From Eutreptiella sp. 'Long Island Sound 2002' (lineage: Eukaryota > Euglenozoa > Euglenophyceae > Eutreptiales > Eutreptiaceae): DNA of 64,000 bases. Below are positions 29,012 to 39,437 of the stretch, in pieces. Location: positions 89,251,514 through 89,315,513 of the forward strand of contig OZ038383.1 of the NCBI GenBank assembly GCA_964036045.1, written 5' to 3'. The notes beneath the pieces were generated by a model. The model worked only from the letters and a program-made list of their open reading frames with translations. It had not been told where the DNA came from and made no database searches. Made by a program: the position numbers and the translations under genes. Position 1 is the stretch's first letter; the number at the start of each line of letters is the position of its first letter.

Positions 29012-30974
29012 ATGTCCCACCACTGGCTGCAAGTGGTGAACGACCACTACAGCGGGTGAGGGGACCAACAGCTGGTGGACGACTTGTTCACCTTTTTTTG
29101 CAAAAACGGCACGACAAAACGCCTATGGAAACAACTTGCTGACCGAATTGGTAACACACAGAGGGCTTCCAAACAGACAAAAAGGGCTACAAAAAAAGCT
29201 TTCACAGGATCCGACGCTGTGCGCCTCATTTTGGACCTTGGGTTGCCGAAGCGAAGGTATGTGGCATAATGCACACATGCCTACAAGTGGTTCAACGTGG
29301 TTCAACGGTGCGGTTGAACCCTTATCACAAATGAACAATTGTGATTGTGCTTCATGACAACGTTTGCACCGCAACATAATCGCTTAATGCTGCCCAAAGC
29401 ATGAACATATGAGTTGCAACCTGTTGCCCGCGTCACAAATGTGAATACTTTGTGGTTTGTACCATTGGACGCTTTTAGGTGCCATGATGGCAACCCATTC
29501 AACCGCAGGTTCAACCGCGCACTTTATCCCAATTTCTCGGTTCAACGGTCCCTAGGTACAAGAAGCTTATTTTGTGGGCCGATGCCAAAGAGAAGAAAAC
29601 CCGTGCAAGCACCGTCCCATGGACACATTGCTTTCTGTCGTATGCATCGATGGATAAAGCTTGGTCCACGTTAAGTGAGAGACAAGCACTAAAAACGACT
29701 ATAAAGGATGGAAGAGTTGGGGTTTGTTGGGATGTGGATGATTGGATACAATATATAGGTGATCAAAGGGATGTGCTAGAAGAAATGCACTTCCCAGGAT
29801 TTAGGGATGATCACCCCTATGTACTTATAGTGCGTGGTGATGGGGTTCCATGTGGAGCAAGGTCATGGTGCCAAATTTAATGTGGTTTTGCAAACCACAT
29901 GCAAAAAGCACGAAGGTTGCTCTACAATTGGACCCTTGACCTTGCTCTCTTAAGTGAGCATGAAACGGTTCTTGTGCGTGTCCTCTTTGGAGAGACACTA
30001 AAAAAATACAACAAATTATTGACCGGGGCTACATGTTGCTCAGAGGGTTTTGGGTGCGAACGGTTGTCATTATTGGAGGCGATAGCCGTTGGCTTCATCA
30101 TATACTTCGTCTATCAACATTTTATGAATTCAATTTCTTCTTTTGCGACATGGTCTAGGGAGAAAGAAAGATGGGTAGGGTGTGAATGGCAACGAAGTAC
30201 AAGACTTGAAGCAAAATTCCTAAAGTATAGGAAACAAGGAGTTAGTTGTGTTGGTGCAAAAGGGTGCATCGAAAGTCCACTATTGAAAGTGGATGACCGT
30301 ATAGGGTGCGTCATCATGTGTGTTCTTCATCTTGTGATACGATGTGGTGAATAATTAACAACGTTTGTGCGCACATGAGCCACAATGTTGACGGTACCAC
30401 AACGATCCAAGTTTCAAAGCCTCCTAGAGGACGTTAAGACCAATGTTTCTTTGAAAGGCCGGTCCTTCCCCGATGGGGAAGAGACATGGCACTTGTTTGC
30501 CAATTGGTTGCCCATTGCAAAGAGTTTGCGTCTAACACCACATGCCACCAGTACCGTTGAGGACATGGGGAAATTGCTGACCGCTATCTTTTGGTGGACA
30601 TATGATCCATTCGTCCAAGGGTGGCACAAATTGCGAAGAGGTTTCAAAAAACTATATGTCCCCATAAACGATCACCCTACTTGCTTTGGCTCCGCAACGA
30701 GGGGGCCATCGTATTGGGTAATTTGCAACCTTGGGGGGGGGCCATGTTTTGTGGCGACATTGTTGAGTCACTTAACTATGTCTTTAAAGACAACTTTGTA
30801 ACCACAAGTTCCCGAGGTGGTGGTCGTAAGGCTACCAAGGAGGAAAAGGATGAGGCAATGCTCCGACATGCGCACGAGCGCACCCTCCTCTACAAGGAGA
30901 TGCCTCGATGGGACGGGCGGCGGCGACGGGGAGATGAGCACGTAGTGCACGCTCAATTGGAAGTTGGCAACTAG
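29012..30974 (+). pseudogene. TE-2 transposase-like gene, multiply broken
   Basis: Exon 1 is 29012-29256 (MSHHWLQVVNDHY...LGLPKRR). Exon 2 is 29556-30974, ending at TAG 30972-30974. It aligns along its length with TE-1: VRGDGVPCGARSW, GGDSRW (Asp codon 30081-30083, reached through a compensated frameshift), CVGAKGC, MCVLHLVIR and GDIVESLNYVFKD. In-frame stops at 29057, 29878, 30352 and near 30376, plus a frameshift near 30600, mean no full protein is made. The exon structure and the candidate catalytic positions are still readable, which is why it helps to define the family. Confidence 0.7.
29257..29555 (+). other. TE-2 transposase intron 1
   Basis: Donor GAAG|GTATGT and acceptor TCCCTAG|GTACAAG, 299 bp, same phase and place as in TE-1 and TE-3. 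GTTCAAC/GTTGAAC motifs cluster at both ends (29287-29320 and 29498-29547), not in the middle. Confidence 0.7.
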
Positions 30975-30977
30975 GAG

Positions 30978-31063
30978 GTGTGTGTGTGGTTCAACCGTGG
31001 TTCAGGAGGTTCACCCGTGCGGTTGAACCGTCTTCCCCACGGTTTCACCCCTGCTTCTCTCAG
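30978..31063 (+). other. TE-2 intron between transposase and second gene
   Basis: Donor GAG|GTGTGT begins three bases after the transposase stop codon; acceptor CTTCTCTCAG ends 13 bases before the second-gene ATG. Only 86 bp, yet it carries three GTTCAACC/GGTTGAAC-type motifs. Confidence 0.6.
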
Positions 31064-31853
31064 GTGCCTTTGCGCCATGGACCCCGAGTCTTTGGGGAAG
31101 GCCTTGCAGGACTGCCTGCAGGCACTGGGTACGGGACATGGCGCCGATCCACCTGCCGCGCCAGCGCCACAAGCAGCGGCAGCGCCTCCAGCTCCCCACC
31201 GGGCCGACAAGTTCCCGCTGAAGGAAAAAGTGGTGGTCCACAACACCTGCAACCCCAACACCACCCTGGCCCCAGAGACGCCTGAGTGGCGGTGGCTGGC
31301 TGACGTGACGCCGAAGTGCGTGTTCCGCCGTGCCCTGACGCTCTGGATGAAGAAGCACCGCCAAGAAGACAAGGATGGGGTCCAGTCCTACCCCTGGGAG
31401 GCGAAGTGCCTGAGCGCCGGGGAGTTTTCGGAGTGGAAGGTGCTGCGTGTGGGCCTGTCGAGCGACCCCCAAGGCCACATGTCCCTGGACGAACCAGGTC
31501 TGGATGCCCTGTTCAGGATATGGGCCACTGCGGGGTGCGGTGTTGCCAGGAGTGCGTTCTGGTTTGGCGCAGATTCTGTGGGCCGGGGCGGTGGTCACAG
31601 CGCAGGACACGGTCCACGCTTCTTCTTCAAGGCCCCGGTGGAGTTGCCACCAGGTTGGTTCGACGAATCGGAGGTCCAGCGGTACACGGCGACTCCGAGC
31701 AGCCTGCTGGCTATGGGCGCCACCATCTCAGGTGGGGGATAGCACAGGAAGGCCAAGGCAAGCGCCGCGACGGCAGCAGCAGCGCCAACGGCAATGGCAC
31801 CATCGCCATTCGTGCAGCCAAGTGTGGTTCAAGCGATCCAAGGGGTGCAACAG

Positions 31854-32009
31854 GTGTGCGGTAGTTCAACCGTCGTTTCAGCGGGTTCAACCGTGCGGCT
31901 GAACCACCTTCACCGTCTTCAACCGTGCACAGTTGAGCGGCACCTTCCTACACACTGAATTGCGTTCCCCCACTTGTGCGGTTCACCTGCCTCCTTGCTT
32001 TCTCTGCAG
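31854..32009 (+). other. TE-2 second-gene intron 1
   Basis: Donor CAG|GTGTGC, acceptor TTTCTCTGCAG, 156 bp. It contains GTTCAACCG repeatedly near the donor side (31863-31925). Confidence 0.6.
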
Positions 32010-32870
32010 CTGACCGCCAGTGATGTGCCTGAGCACATGTTCGTGGTGGATCGGCGTGGCCCTGGCATTGTCGTCCGCGGGCGATGGCCACCCATGCCCA
32101 TCGTGGAGTGGGGGAACGTGTGGTATCGGCAGATCCCTGGCGCCGCTCAAGTGGTCGACCGCATGAGTCGTGGCGTGCAGCGGGGCTTGCGGAAATTGAG
32201 CAATGCCGGGCAAGGCAGTCCTGCGCCAGAACGGAAGAGGTAAACGCCCCTCGAGTCCAGTCCAGCCGTCGGCACCGCACCCGAACCAAGTCCTGTGGGA
32301 GAGAGCTTTGAGGAGTTCTACAAGAGTGTGTGGGACCGCCCACTTGGAGCAGGTGCAGCATCCGAGAGCAGTGGAAAGGCCCCAAAGCCTCCACGTCTTG
32401 CAGCACCGCCGCCACCAGAAGAGACGAGCACCCCGGGCAGCAATGTGGTTCCGAAGTCCCTGTTTCAGTCCGCCCTGAAGGAGCTCGGAAAGGAAAAGGG
32501 GACAAGTGCAAAAGCTGAAGCACCGCCCGCGAAGGCCCAAGTCTCTGGCGACAAGAAGCCGAAAGAGAAAGCCAAAACTGGCAGCGGTGCTTCCTCGAAA
32601 AAGCGGAAAATCGCCCCGGACAACAGTGAGACGGGCGAGTCAGACCCCCTTTTTGAAGAGCACGAATGGGTCCCAGCCACAAAGCATATCCCAAAGAAGA
32701 AGAAGAAGAAGGTAGTTCCGGCCCCCAGTTCGGAGAGTGACTCCGGCAAACTCCCCAGCGACACGGTGCAGGATGTGAAGGCCCTGGCAACTGAGTTGGC
32801 TGCGGGATCGAAGGATGGCGACGAGGAGAAAGCGATCAGGGCAGAATCGGCACATGCGTCACCTCTGGAG

Positions 32871-32958
32871 GTGTGCACGGTTGAACCGGTGAAGTGTAGT
32901 TCAACCGCACGCTTGAACCGCCTGAACCACGGTTTCACCATTTTTTTCCTTTTTGCAG
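32871..32958 (+). other. TE-2 second-gene intron 2
   Basis: Donor GAG|GTGTGC, acceptor TTTTTGCAG, 88 bp. GTTGAAC at 32880, GTTCAAC at 32899 and CTTGAACC at 32912 fill most of the space before the pyrimidine tract. Confidence 0.65.
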
Positions 32959-33756
32959 AGCCTGGATCAAGCCCAACAACGACGACTGGCGGTTGAGGAC
33001 ACGCGCAAACAGCTGCGACAGCGGTTCGGATGGGCGGCCAACACGTTGATTCGATGGGTCATTGTGGACGGTTCTGATGGCGAACCACGTCTGGCCGTGG
33101 GTACCCCGGGGAAAGCCACGAAGGGGACCCCCCGGCCCGGAAAGGGGGAAGAATTGGTCTTCCTTCCCCCGCGGTGGGAGGAGGAGGGCGATGCAGCTGC
33201 GACAACGTGGCCAGTTATTGCAGTCAAGGACGGCACAAGCTTCAGTAACCCCCACGCTGCCGAGCCGGCGTTGAAAGAGCGCCGCGGCCAGAAACAGGAA
33301 GCAATTGATGAGGAGGGCAAGAAGACAATGGATGACTCCCCCTCGTACAGTCCACTCGAGGAGAAGGACGTTACTCCCGCGCCGGAAGCTGAAGTGGAAA
33401 GGGACAGTGACAATTGGGTTCCTGTGCCAACGCCGCCTCTGATTCCAGAGCCCAAGGACACTGAGAAGCACATTCCTGTGCCTAGTCCGCCGGAGGTGCC
33501 AGAGCCAAAGGAGAGTGAAGAACAGGTGGTCAAAGAGGAAAAGGTGGAGTCTGCTGGTCCAGGGGTGCAGGAGCACCAGGACAGTGGGGAGGACTCGCCT
33601 GCAGCCCCGGTTGGTCAAGAGGAGATTGAGGAGGTTGGTGGAGCGCCGAAGGACGAGGAAATGACTGCATGTAAGCAGGAAGATAACGAAGAGGCAGCCC
33701 CAGAGGTTCGTGCACCAGTGCCTCACGTGAAGGAAGAGCCACTCCGAAACGACTGA

Positions 33757-34320
33757 CTTTTCACGTGCCTCAAGGGAATGAGGGGGTGGCAGTGGCGGGA
33801 GCGACATGGAGCACCGTACCGTAGGCAGTTGTGGGGGGCCGTAATGGTGCAGTGGCATCACCGTGTGCATGTTGCAGTGCAAAGGAGGCGAGATCCGGAC
33901 CTGGTCCGGCGCGTGAACGCACACATCCTAAGTGTACTCCCCCAACTAACCTACACTGCGCTCGCAGTGGTCCATTGGGTGGGCGATCATGCCATGCTTG
34001 TACATACGCATCGAGAGGATGACAGTCCCCTTACGGGGGAAATAGCCCTGGGTGATTTTGTGTGGGGGGAACTGTTTACCAGTGCCCTACTTTGTGCAAA
34101 TGGGCCTTCTCGTCCTGCATGGATACCTCCGGGGCGTGATTTTTTTGGGGGACACATTGTGGATGCTCCATATGGGGTCATATTTAACGCTCTTAGGCCC
34201 CACCTGCCTCTGGCGTGGTCTGGACGGCGCATTGTGCTCGTACCGTACAGAGGTATTGCCTGGGGACGTCTGCCTGTGGCGATGCAGAATGTACTGGTCA
34301 CGTTTGGCTTCCCAAAGTGA
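33757..34320 (+). CDS. TE-2 second-gene in-frame extension after TGA
   Basis: The frame of exon 3 stays open for 187 codons after the TGA at 33754-33756 and ends at TGA 34318-34320. Its early part, RGWQWRERHGAPYRRQLWGA, aligns with TE-3 RGWENIESHGTHYRRLLLGA, also found in frame just after a TGA at the matching place. It may be a readthrough extension, a third ORF (ATG at 33778 in TE-2 only), or the true C-terminus with a shared decay stop. No known domain. Confidence 0.5.
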   Translation, partial: LFTCLKGMRGWQWRERHGAPYRRQLWGAVMVQWHHRVHVAVQRRRDPDLVRRVNAHILSVLPQLTYTALAVVHWVGDHAMLVHTHREDDSPLTGEIALGDFVWGELFTSALLCANGPSRPAWIPPGRDFFGGHIVDAPYGVIFNALRPHLPLAWSGRRIVLVPYRGIAWGRLPVAMQNVLVTFGFPK

Positions 34321-34874
34321 AGATGTGTTTTTTGTGTAGCGCTTCGTGCAACAGCGGTTGAATCAGTGAAGCCGGTGCAACCGCGTGCCTGTCCAGCAGT
34401 TGAACCACCTCAAAAGCCGGTTACATTTTAGTGCAATCCATGAGGAAACAAGCTTCTGACAATCAAGTGTAGGCTTGCATGTAATTGCTGTTCACTAAAA
34501 AGGGTCCGAAGTCCTAAAGGGAATCCAAACAAGGCACAGAGGTGTATGTCACCACGCCTAACAAAAAGTTGATGGTGAAGCCGTGCGGCTTCACCAATAC
34601 AGCCGCCGCCACTGGCACCTACACCACCACCGCCGTGAAATATGATCCAAGAGAAATAGGTCTCCAGTGTTTTGCACCAATGAGGTAAGAAGGTTTTCAA
34701 AAGCATTCTTTTTAGGGGGTGTGGCATCTCTTGCAGGGCTGAAAAAAGCGGTTTTCAGGTTGCTACTTAGCAATTTGTTGCTGTACCACGATAGGGGTTC
34801 AACCGTGGGGAAGCCGTAATGAAAGTGCGCGGTTGAACTCGGTTGAACCACGGTTTCACTTGGGTAATTCAAGG
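34321..34874 (+). other. TE-2 3' non-coding end
   Basis: No gene is seen. GTTGAAC-type motifs appear just after the last stop (34350-34410) and again near the terminal repeat (34796-34860), the same two-ended placement as in the introns. Confidence 0.5.
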
Positions 34875-34901
34875 GTACCTGATCCAAATGAGCACGTAGG
34901 G
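34875..34901 (-). repeat. TE-2 right terminal inverted repeat
   Basis: Reverse complement of 28790-28816 with one mismatch; it ends GAGCACGTAGGG on the plus strand. Confidence 0.8.
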
Positions 34902-35858
34902 TTGAATAAGATGACGCTGGCACCCTTATTGGATGAATGAATGGACTACGGCCATATCAAACAGACCTTTTCATGCTCCACAACCGTCCCTGGGCTGAAA
35001 AACGACCGCTAGTCTAAAAGAGTGCGGACTCAGATTGTGTACCTCCTCCAACTGTAGTTGTCACCCTAGCATTGGCTCACCCTTAGGCTTCGGCACACAA
35101 GAGGGGTGACTGTCCATCTGCGCGTTGATGTCGGATTAACTGTCAATGGATGGATCGATAATGGATGAGGATGAAAATATCGTGACTGGATAAAATGGGA
35201 CGGGATGTCCTAGCACATGGTCGAGAGTAGAATCCGGACGTCAACCCAAAATGAAAAAAGACATTAACCACCGAAATTTAATGGGACAGGGCCCCGGATG
35301 GATTGGATCAATGGTGATCGGAATATGCGTAAGGCACTGTGACGTGCTGAACACCTGGGATACACACCTGTTCTTTGGCCCCTGGGCAGTGCTACCAAGT
35401 ATAAGGCTTCACTTGGGGGCCATTTTCCCTCGGCAAGCGTTGTAAAACGAAAAAAATGCTGAAATGGTTCTTAAGTGTCTTCAGCGGGTTTGTTCGGGCT
35501 TTGCTCCCTCTTGGGCATCCAGTGCCGCGAACTGACCCTGTGGATTGATGAATTGATTGGACAATGATGGTGAATGTCTCAATGATGATTGACTGGGATG
35601 ATGTTATGGTTTGACTTGGGAACTGTCCTGTTTCTCGAAAATCCCAAAATACGACAAACCCTCGGGCAGGATCTTTTGGCGGAGCACCAAATTGTACCCA
35701 ATGAACGTTTCGTGTTTAAAGATAGCGTAATATCATACGCATTTCGTTCACAGCAAGTGGCATCTTGATGTTTCATATGTATTTCCAGACTGCAGTGTGC
35801 GATCGCGCATTCGCGCGCTCGCTGCCTTGCTGCTGCTCAAAACCATAGCGCTACCCCC
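34902..35858. other. Gene-free spacer
   Basis: About 950 bp between TE-2 and Gypsy-2. Loose GATTGATGAAT-type repeats are visible; I see no gene or recognisable element. Confidence 0.5.
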
Positions 35859-36594
35859 TGAAAAGGTTTCTGGTTTGCTCACACTTGTGCTTCTTCCTTG
35901 AACTTGTTTTAGAAAGCCCTTGCTGATTTTACACAACTCAAAATGAAGTCCACACCAAGTTAATGTAGAGCAAGTCCAGGCACCGGATCAGACAAATCAG
36001 GATAAGTCCTTCCACAATCAAAACATGTGTAACAAGGTGGGGCTGCAGATAGACAAAGGTAGGTCTAAATACAATGCTCCAATGCTTTATGAACAAAGTA
36101 GATGATTTTATGTGAAACCTGGCAAGACTCAGGCCTCCAAGATGACACCATGCACTTCATGTGCACTCTTTTGGATGAAATGGAGTTGATTCGGAATCTT
36201 GGGCAGACACAGGATATGGCTTGACCAGCAAGGCGGGGCAACTGAATTCAGAAACAGTTAAAAGGTAGAACCACAATAAGTGGTGGAATCAGTTGAGTAT
36301 AGGGGTCTTGAGGTGGGGGACCACTAGGCGTAACCTACAAGACCTTAGGCATGAAATGCCTACCTTCCGTATTACCTCCATGAAGGAAGATACGGCCCCT
36401 CAGTTGACTGGTACGGGTCAACTTCATGGGGCACTAGGGTTATAACCCTAGTTACTTTGAGAAAGTGTACTTTAAACTCCAAAACAATAATGAAAATGAT
36501 TAAGTTAGTCTAAACATCAACAAAAGGCTTTTAGGGGGGGGCTTGGCCTCGATCAAGTCCCCCAAGAAAGACATGGCAGCGACTTTATCTTACT
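35859..36594 (-). repeat. Gypsy-2 3' LTR
   Basis: 736 bp, matching 55244-55999 with substitutions and small gaps. The right end is CTTACT as in Gypsy-1. It contains an 18-bp perfect palindrome CTAGGGTTATAACCCTAG (near 36426) and AGGCATGAAATGCCT (near 36349), both partly eroded in the other LTR. Confidence 0.88.
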
Positions 36595-36840
36595 CCCCCC
36601 TGGAGTACTAGTTGATCAAGCTAGCAGGACCAAGGAAAAAGTCTCAGGGTTCCCCAAAATTACGTGAGAAAATGCATTGAACCAGCCAAAGACACTCTTA
36701 TCAGTTCAAAGAGGCCTATCGGACTGTAGGTAACCTTGAGAAACAGTGTAATGTACCGTGAATGATGTGCTTTCGATGGGGGATTCCTCAAAAGTCGCCA
36801 GCTTGAGGCGAAGACCTTTGGTAAAAAATTTGGGGGTAAT

Positions 36841-36898
36841 GGGGTTTGACCCCAGGACTCCCTCCCTGGAGCACACATGCTTGCCCACTAGGGTACAG
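36841..36898 (-). repeat. tRNA-like module in Gypsy-2 3'UTR
   Basis: On the minus strand TACCCTAGTGGGCAAGCA (A-box-like) is followed by GGGGTCAAACCCC (B-box-like). It resembles the module in the Gypsy-1 LTR. Another B-box-like stretch (GGATTCAATCCC) lies at about 37038-37052 without a clear A-box. Confidence 0.4.
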
Positions 36899-38042
36899 TT
36901 GAACGCTCTAATGCGGACGGCGATCGCCGCACAAACAGCGTTTTAGTAAACGTCCTGACCAAGGGCCAGGGCGGAGCAATACTCCCAATGGAGGGCACTA
37001 AAATCTGAGAGCTGAGAAAAATAGAAAATGGAACCAACAGGGATTGAATCCTGTGGTTTAGCGAAAGGGGTAGCGATTTGAGAAGTCGAACTGCTAAAAA
37101 TTGACGAAAAGACGTTAGAAATCGTCATTGTTAGGCCAAAATCTAAATTCGCAGACAAGCGCAACAGAAGCACTCTCAAAAGGGGTTGCGCAAGCATAAA
37201 CGGCTCCAGAAAAAGAAGGTATGAGCCGTGGTTGTTAAAGCTTTTAAAAGAAATTTGTCCACAGTTGCATCACAAATTTTAAAAACTTTAGGAAAAAGTA
37301 AGGAACAGAAACCGACACAACAGAGCAGGTGGACAACCCACCTCTCAGGTATGTTAGTGTCTTGTCACACGCATGCATTGCGTTCGTGGTGGTAGTTTCG
37401 TTAAAACGCTAGGGTTGTCACCGTTGCGTTCGTTGGCGGTTCGGGAGTTCACTTCCCTTGCTCTGCACAGGTCAAAACAGAAATAAAAGGTATGTGAAAC
37501 GAATGGAGCACGCAACGTGCACACAGGGCTAGTGTATGCGCTGTGCTCGCGATGCATGTGCTCAATCTAGGCATTCACACGTTGTGGCGCTTTTCCTGTG
37601 TCCCAATCAACTCTTCCCTTCTCTTCACAGGTCTGGAAGGAGAGCGCTTGCTCCTGTTTGTCTTGCCGTAGTGCCAAAATAGGGTTGCTTAAAACACCTA
37701 GGCTTGTTTTGCGCTGTGCAGTGCGCCGTTTCCTCTCCTTCTTCTGCAGGAAACAAGGTAAGAAGGGAATGCATGACACACAATGCCCTAAACCTTTAGG
37801 GTTGTTTATAACTCGCCGTAGGGTTGTTTAAACGCTTAGGGTTGCTTCGGCATTCACATGGTGCATGGTGAGTAAGGTAGGTAAGCCCTCCTGGTTCAGT
37901 CACGCGATGATTGGATGTAGCGGGTTAATGATAGGAAAAGGAGTGTGGTCAATCACCTCCCTTCCCCACATACACACGATGCATTAAAGAGATGTAGGCC
38001 ACGCGCTGTGCACACTGTATAACCCTTGTTTAGGCTACCCAG

Positions 38043-38081
38043 GGCTCCGCCCTACGTTCTATAAGAGAACGGGCGGAGTCC
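38043..38081 (-). other. Conserved 3'UTR hairpin, Gypsy-2
   Basis: Arms CTCCGCCC and GGGCGGAG pair fully. A TAC bulge and a GTTC/GAAC stem close loop TATAAGA. Compared with Gypsy-1, three outer pairs differ and all remain paired. Confidence 0.65.
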
Positions 38082-39437
38082 TTAAGTTTGCTTGCTTGCG
38101 GCTCGGTTAGAGGACAGTGTAATATTTTCCAGCCTAAGAAGCGTATAATACGTGGAGGCTGGTCAGGTTCCTCAGCCACTAACCCAGTCTCATCAGCCTT
38201 TGTTCTCAGGTGGGCAAGGTCAGGGTGATTGGTGCAGCAGCAGTTGGCTTCGGCGACTTTCCATTTTTATGCCTAAGCTAGAAAAGAGCGCAGATCACAC
38301 AAACAACAAACTGTGCCCCAGCCAGGAGTGCGGGAGACAGTCCAACATCATCGTCATCAGCGCTGTGCACGCTGATAGAGCCCTCCTTTTCTCCAAGCCC
38401 TGACAATGAAACGTGCGGTGACGTCCCTGTTAGGCCACAGTCGCCTAGTAGCGCTATGTCCTCTTGATATTTCACAGGGGAGCCAGTAGGGCTCGTGACT
38501 TCTTTGCCATGGCCACCCAGTAGGGTGTGTAGGGGTTAGGGTCAGCAAGCCTGGTAGGGACTTAGTGCGGTTGTGCTCACCCTGCCTTCGAAGGCTGGTG
38601 CTGGCATTAGTGAGTGTAGTATAGTGGTGTCTCCTGTCCCGGGTGCTTTTCCTCGTGGGCAGGGGAGTGTGTTAGTTTTTGGCCCTTAGAAAAATGCGCG
38701 TTTTGTATGCCCTTGGCACACTTGGCCACCCCTCCTCTCTAGTGGGTAGGGCTTTTGCCGTCTTCCCCCAAGGATAGGCGCCAGCCCAGAAATTGGGCGC
38801 CATAGGAGTGGTAATAGTACCTGATTAGGACCTTCGGTCCGAGGTCAGCGAACCCCGGTCTCCCGGAGCAACGCCGGTGAGTGAAGTGAGACAAATACAG
38901 ACATACGTAGCACACTTAGGGGTATGGTAACCCCACCAGGAAGGGTAGGACCCCATGGGTCTGGACCAGTCAGGGGTCCTAACTGTGGGCACACGTGTCC
39001 CAAAAGAGGGTTGACATACCTTGCTTCACAGCACCTTGCTTGTCATTCCCGCCTGGCGTAGAGAGCCACCGCTCTTCGTTGGCTCCCCAAGGTCAGAACA
39101 TTAGGGCAGTTCCCATGCACCACATGGCCAACAAGGCACACTCTTGCTGGGTGGCTGCAAACCTGATAAGCGGCCATCTGGTTCACGCTGGTAACCATAA
39201 GCATGGGACTGCAAGGCACAGCCAGGGCAGGAGCAGTACTGCGCAAGCAGCGGATGTGTAGGTGTTTGGAGTGCCAAACCCGATTGAGGGTGGGAGTTAG
39301 TACGGTCACCGTAACTGGAGTTCTACAGGAGTCCTGAACCTGTTCTGGGACACAATGAGTACGTCTAGCTATTCAGCAAAAGAATGCTCACCGCCCCTGG
39401 GAGGTTACAAAACGGTAAATAGATAGGCACAAGGAGT

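Larger units (their letters stand above)
31077..33756 (+). pseudogene. TE-2 second gene, two internal stops
   Basis: Three exons: 31077-31853, 32010-32870 and 32959-33756, all joined in phase 0, about 811 codons. Exon 1 has an Ala/Pro-rich start, then a conserved block WLADVTPKCVFRRALTLWMK and a Gly-rich HGPRFFF...MGATISGGG segment. Exon 2 begins with MFVVDRRGPGIVVRGRWPPM, then turns Lys/Pro/Ser-rich with a poly-Lys run. Exon 3 is acidic and Pro-rich. TE-3 shares each conserved block. In-frame TAG at 31740 and TAA at 32241 break this copy. No known domain recognised; the basic and acidic low-complexity parts suggest a nuclear accessory protein of transposition, which is inference. Confidence 0.6.
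28790..34901 (+). mobile_element. TE-2: two-gene DNA transposon, complete but decayed
   Basis: A 6.1 kb element with terminal inverted repeats of 27 bp at 28790-28816 and 34875-34901, differing at one base; the outer end begins CCCTACATGCTCATTTGGAT on the left. It carries a two-exon transposase gene and a three-exon second gene in the same orientation, separated by short introns. All non-coding parts carry GTTGAAC motifs. No clear target duplication: flanks GGATGGGTT and TTGAATAAG do not match. Confidence 0.8.
36595..39437 (-). other. Gypsy-2 long 3' untranslated region
   Basis: About 2.8 kb from the polypurine tract (36595-36602) to the pol stop. It holds a tRNA-like module, the hairpin counterpart at 38043-38081 and the second hairpin at 38777-38801. 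The part around 37970-38830 aligns with Gypsy-1. No ORF is supported. Confidence 0.65.

Noticed and set aside
32690-32715. Poly-Lys run in the TE-2 second gene as a proven nuclear localisation signal
   Set aside because: The Lys-rich stretch is compatible with one, but low-complexity basic runs are common here and nothing else supports it.
28781-34910. Target site duplication of TE-2
   Set aside because: Flanks GGATGGGTT and TTGAATAAG do not match in the correct register; only a shifted, partial likeness exists.
37560-37860. TTTAGGG/CTTAGGG sequences as telomere repeats
   Set aside because: Only isolated, irregular copies; no tandem array.
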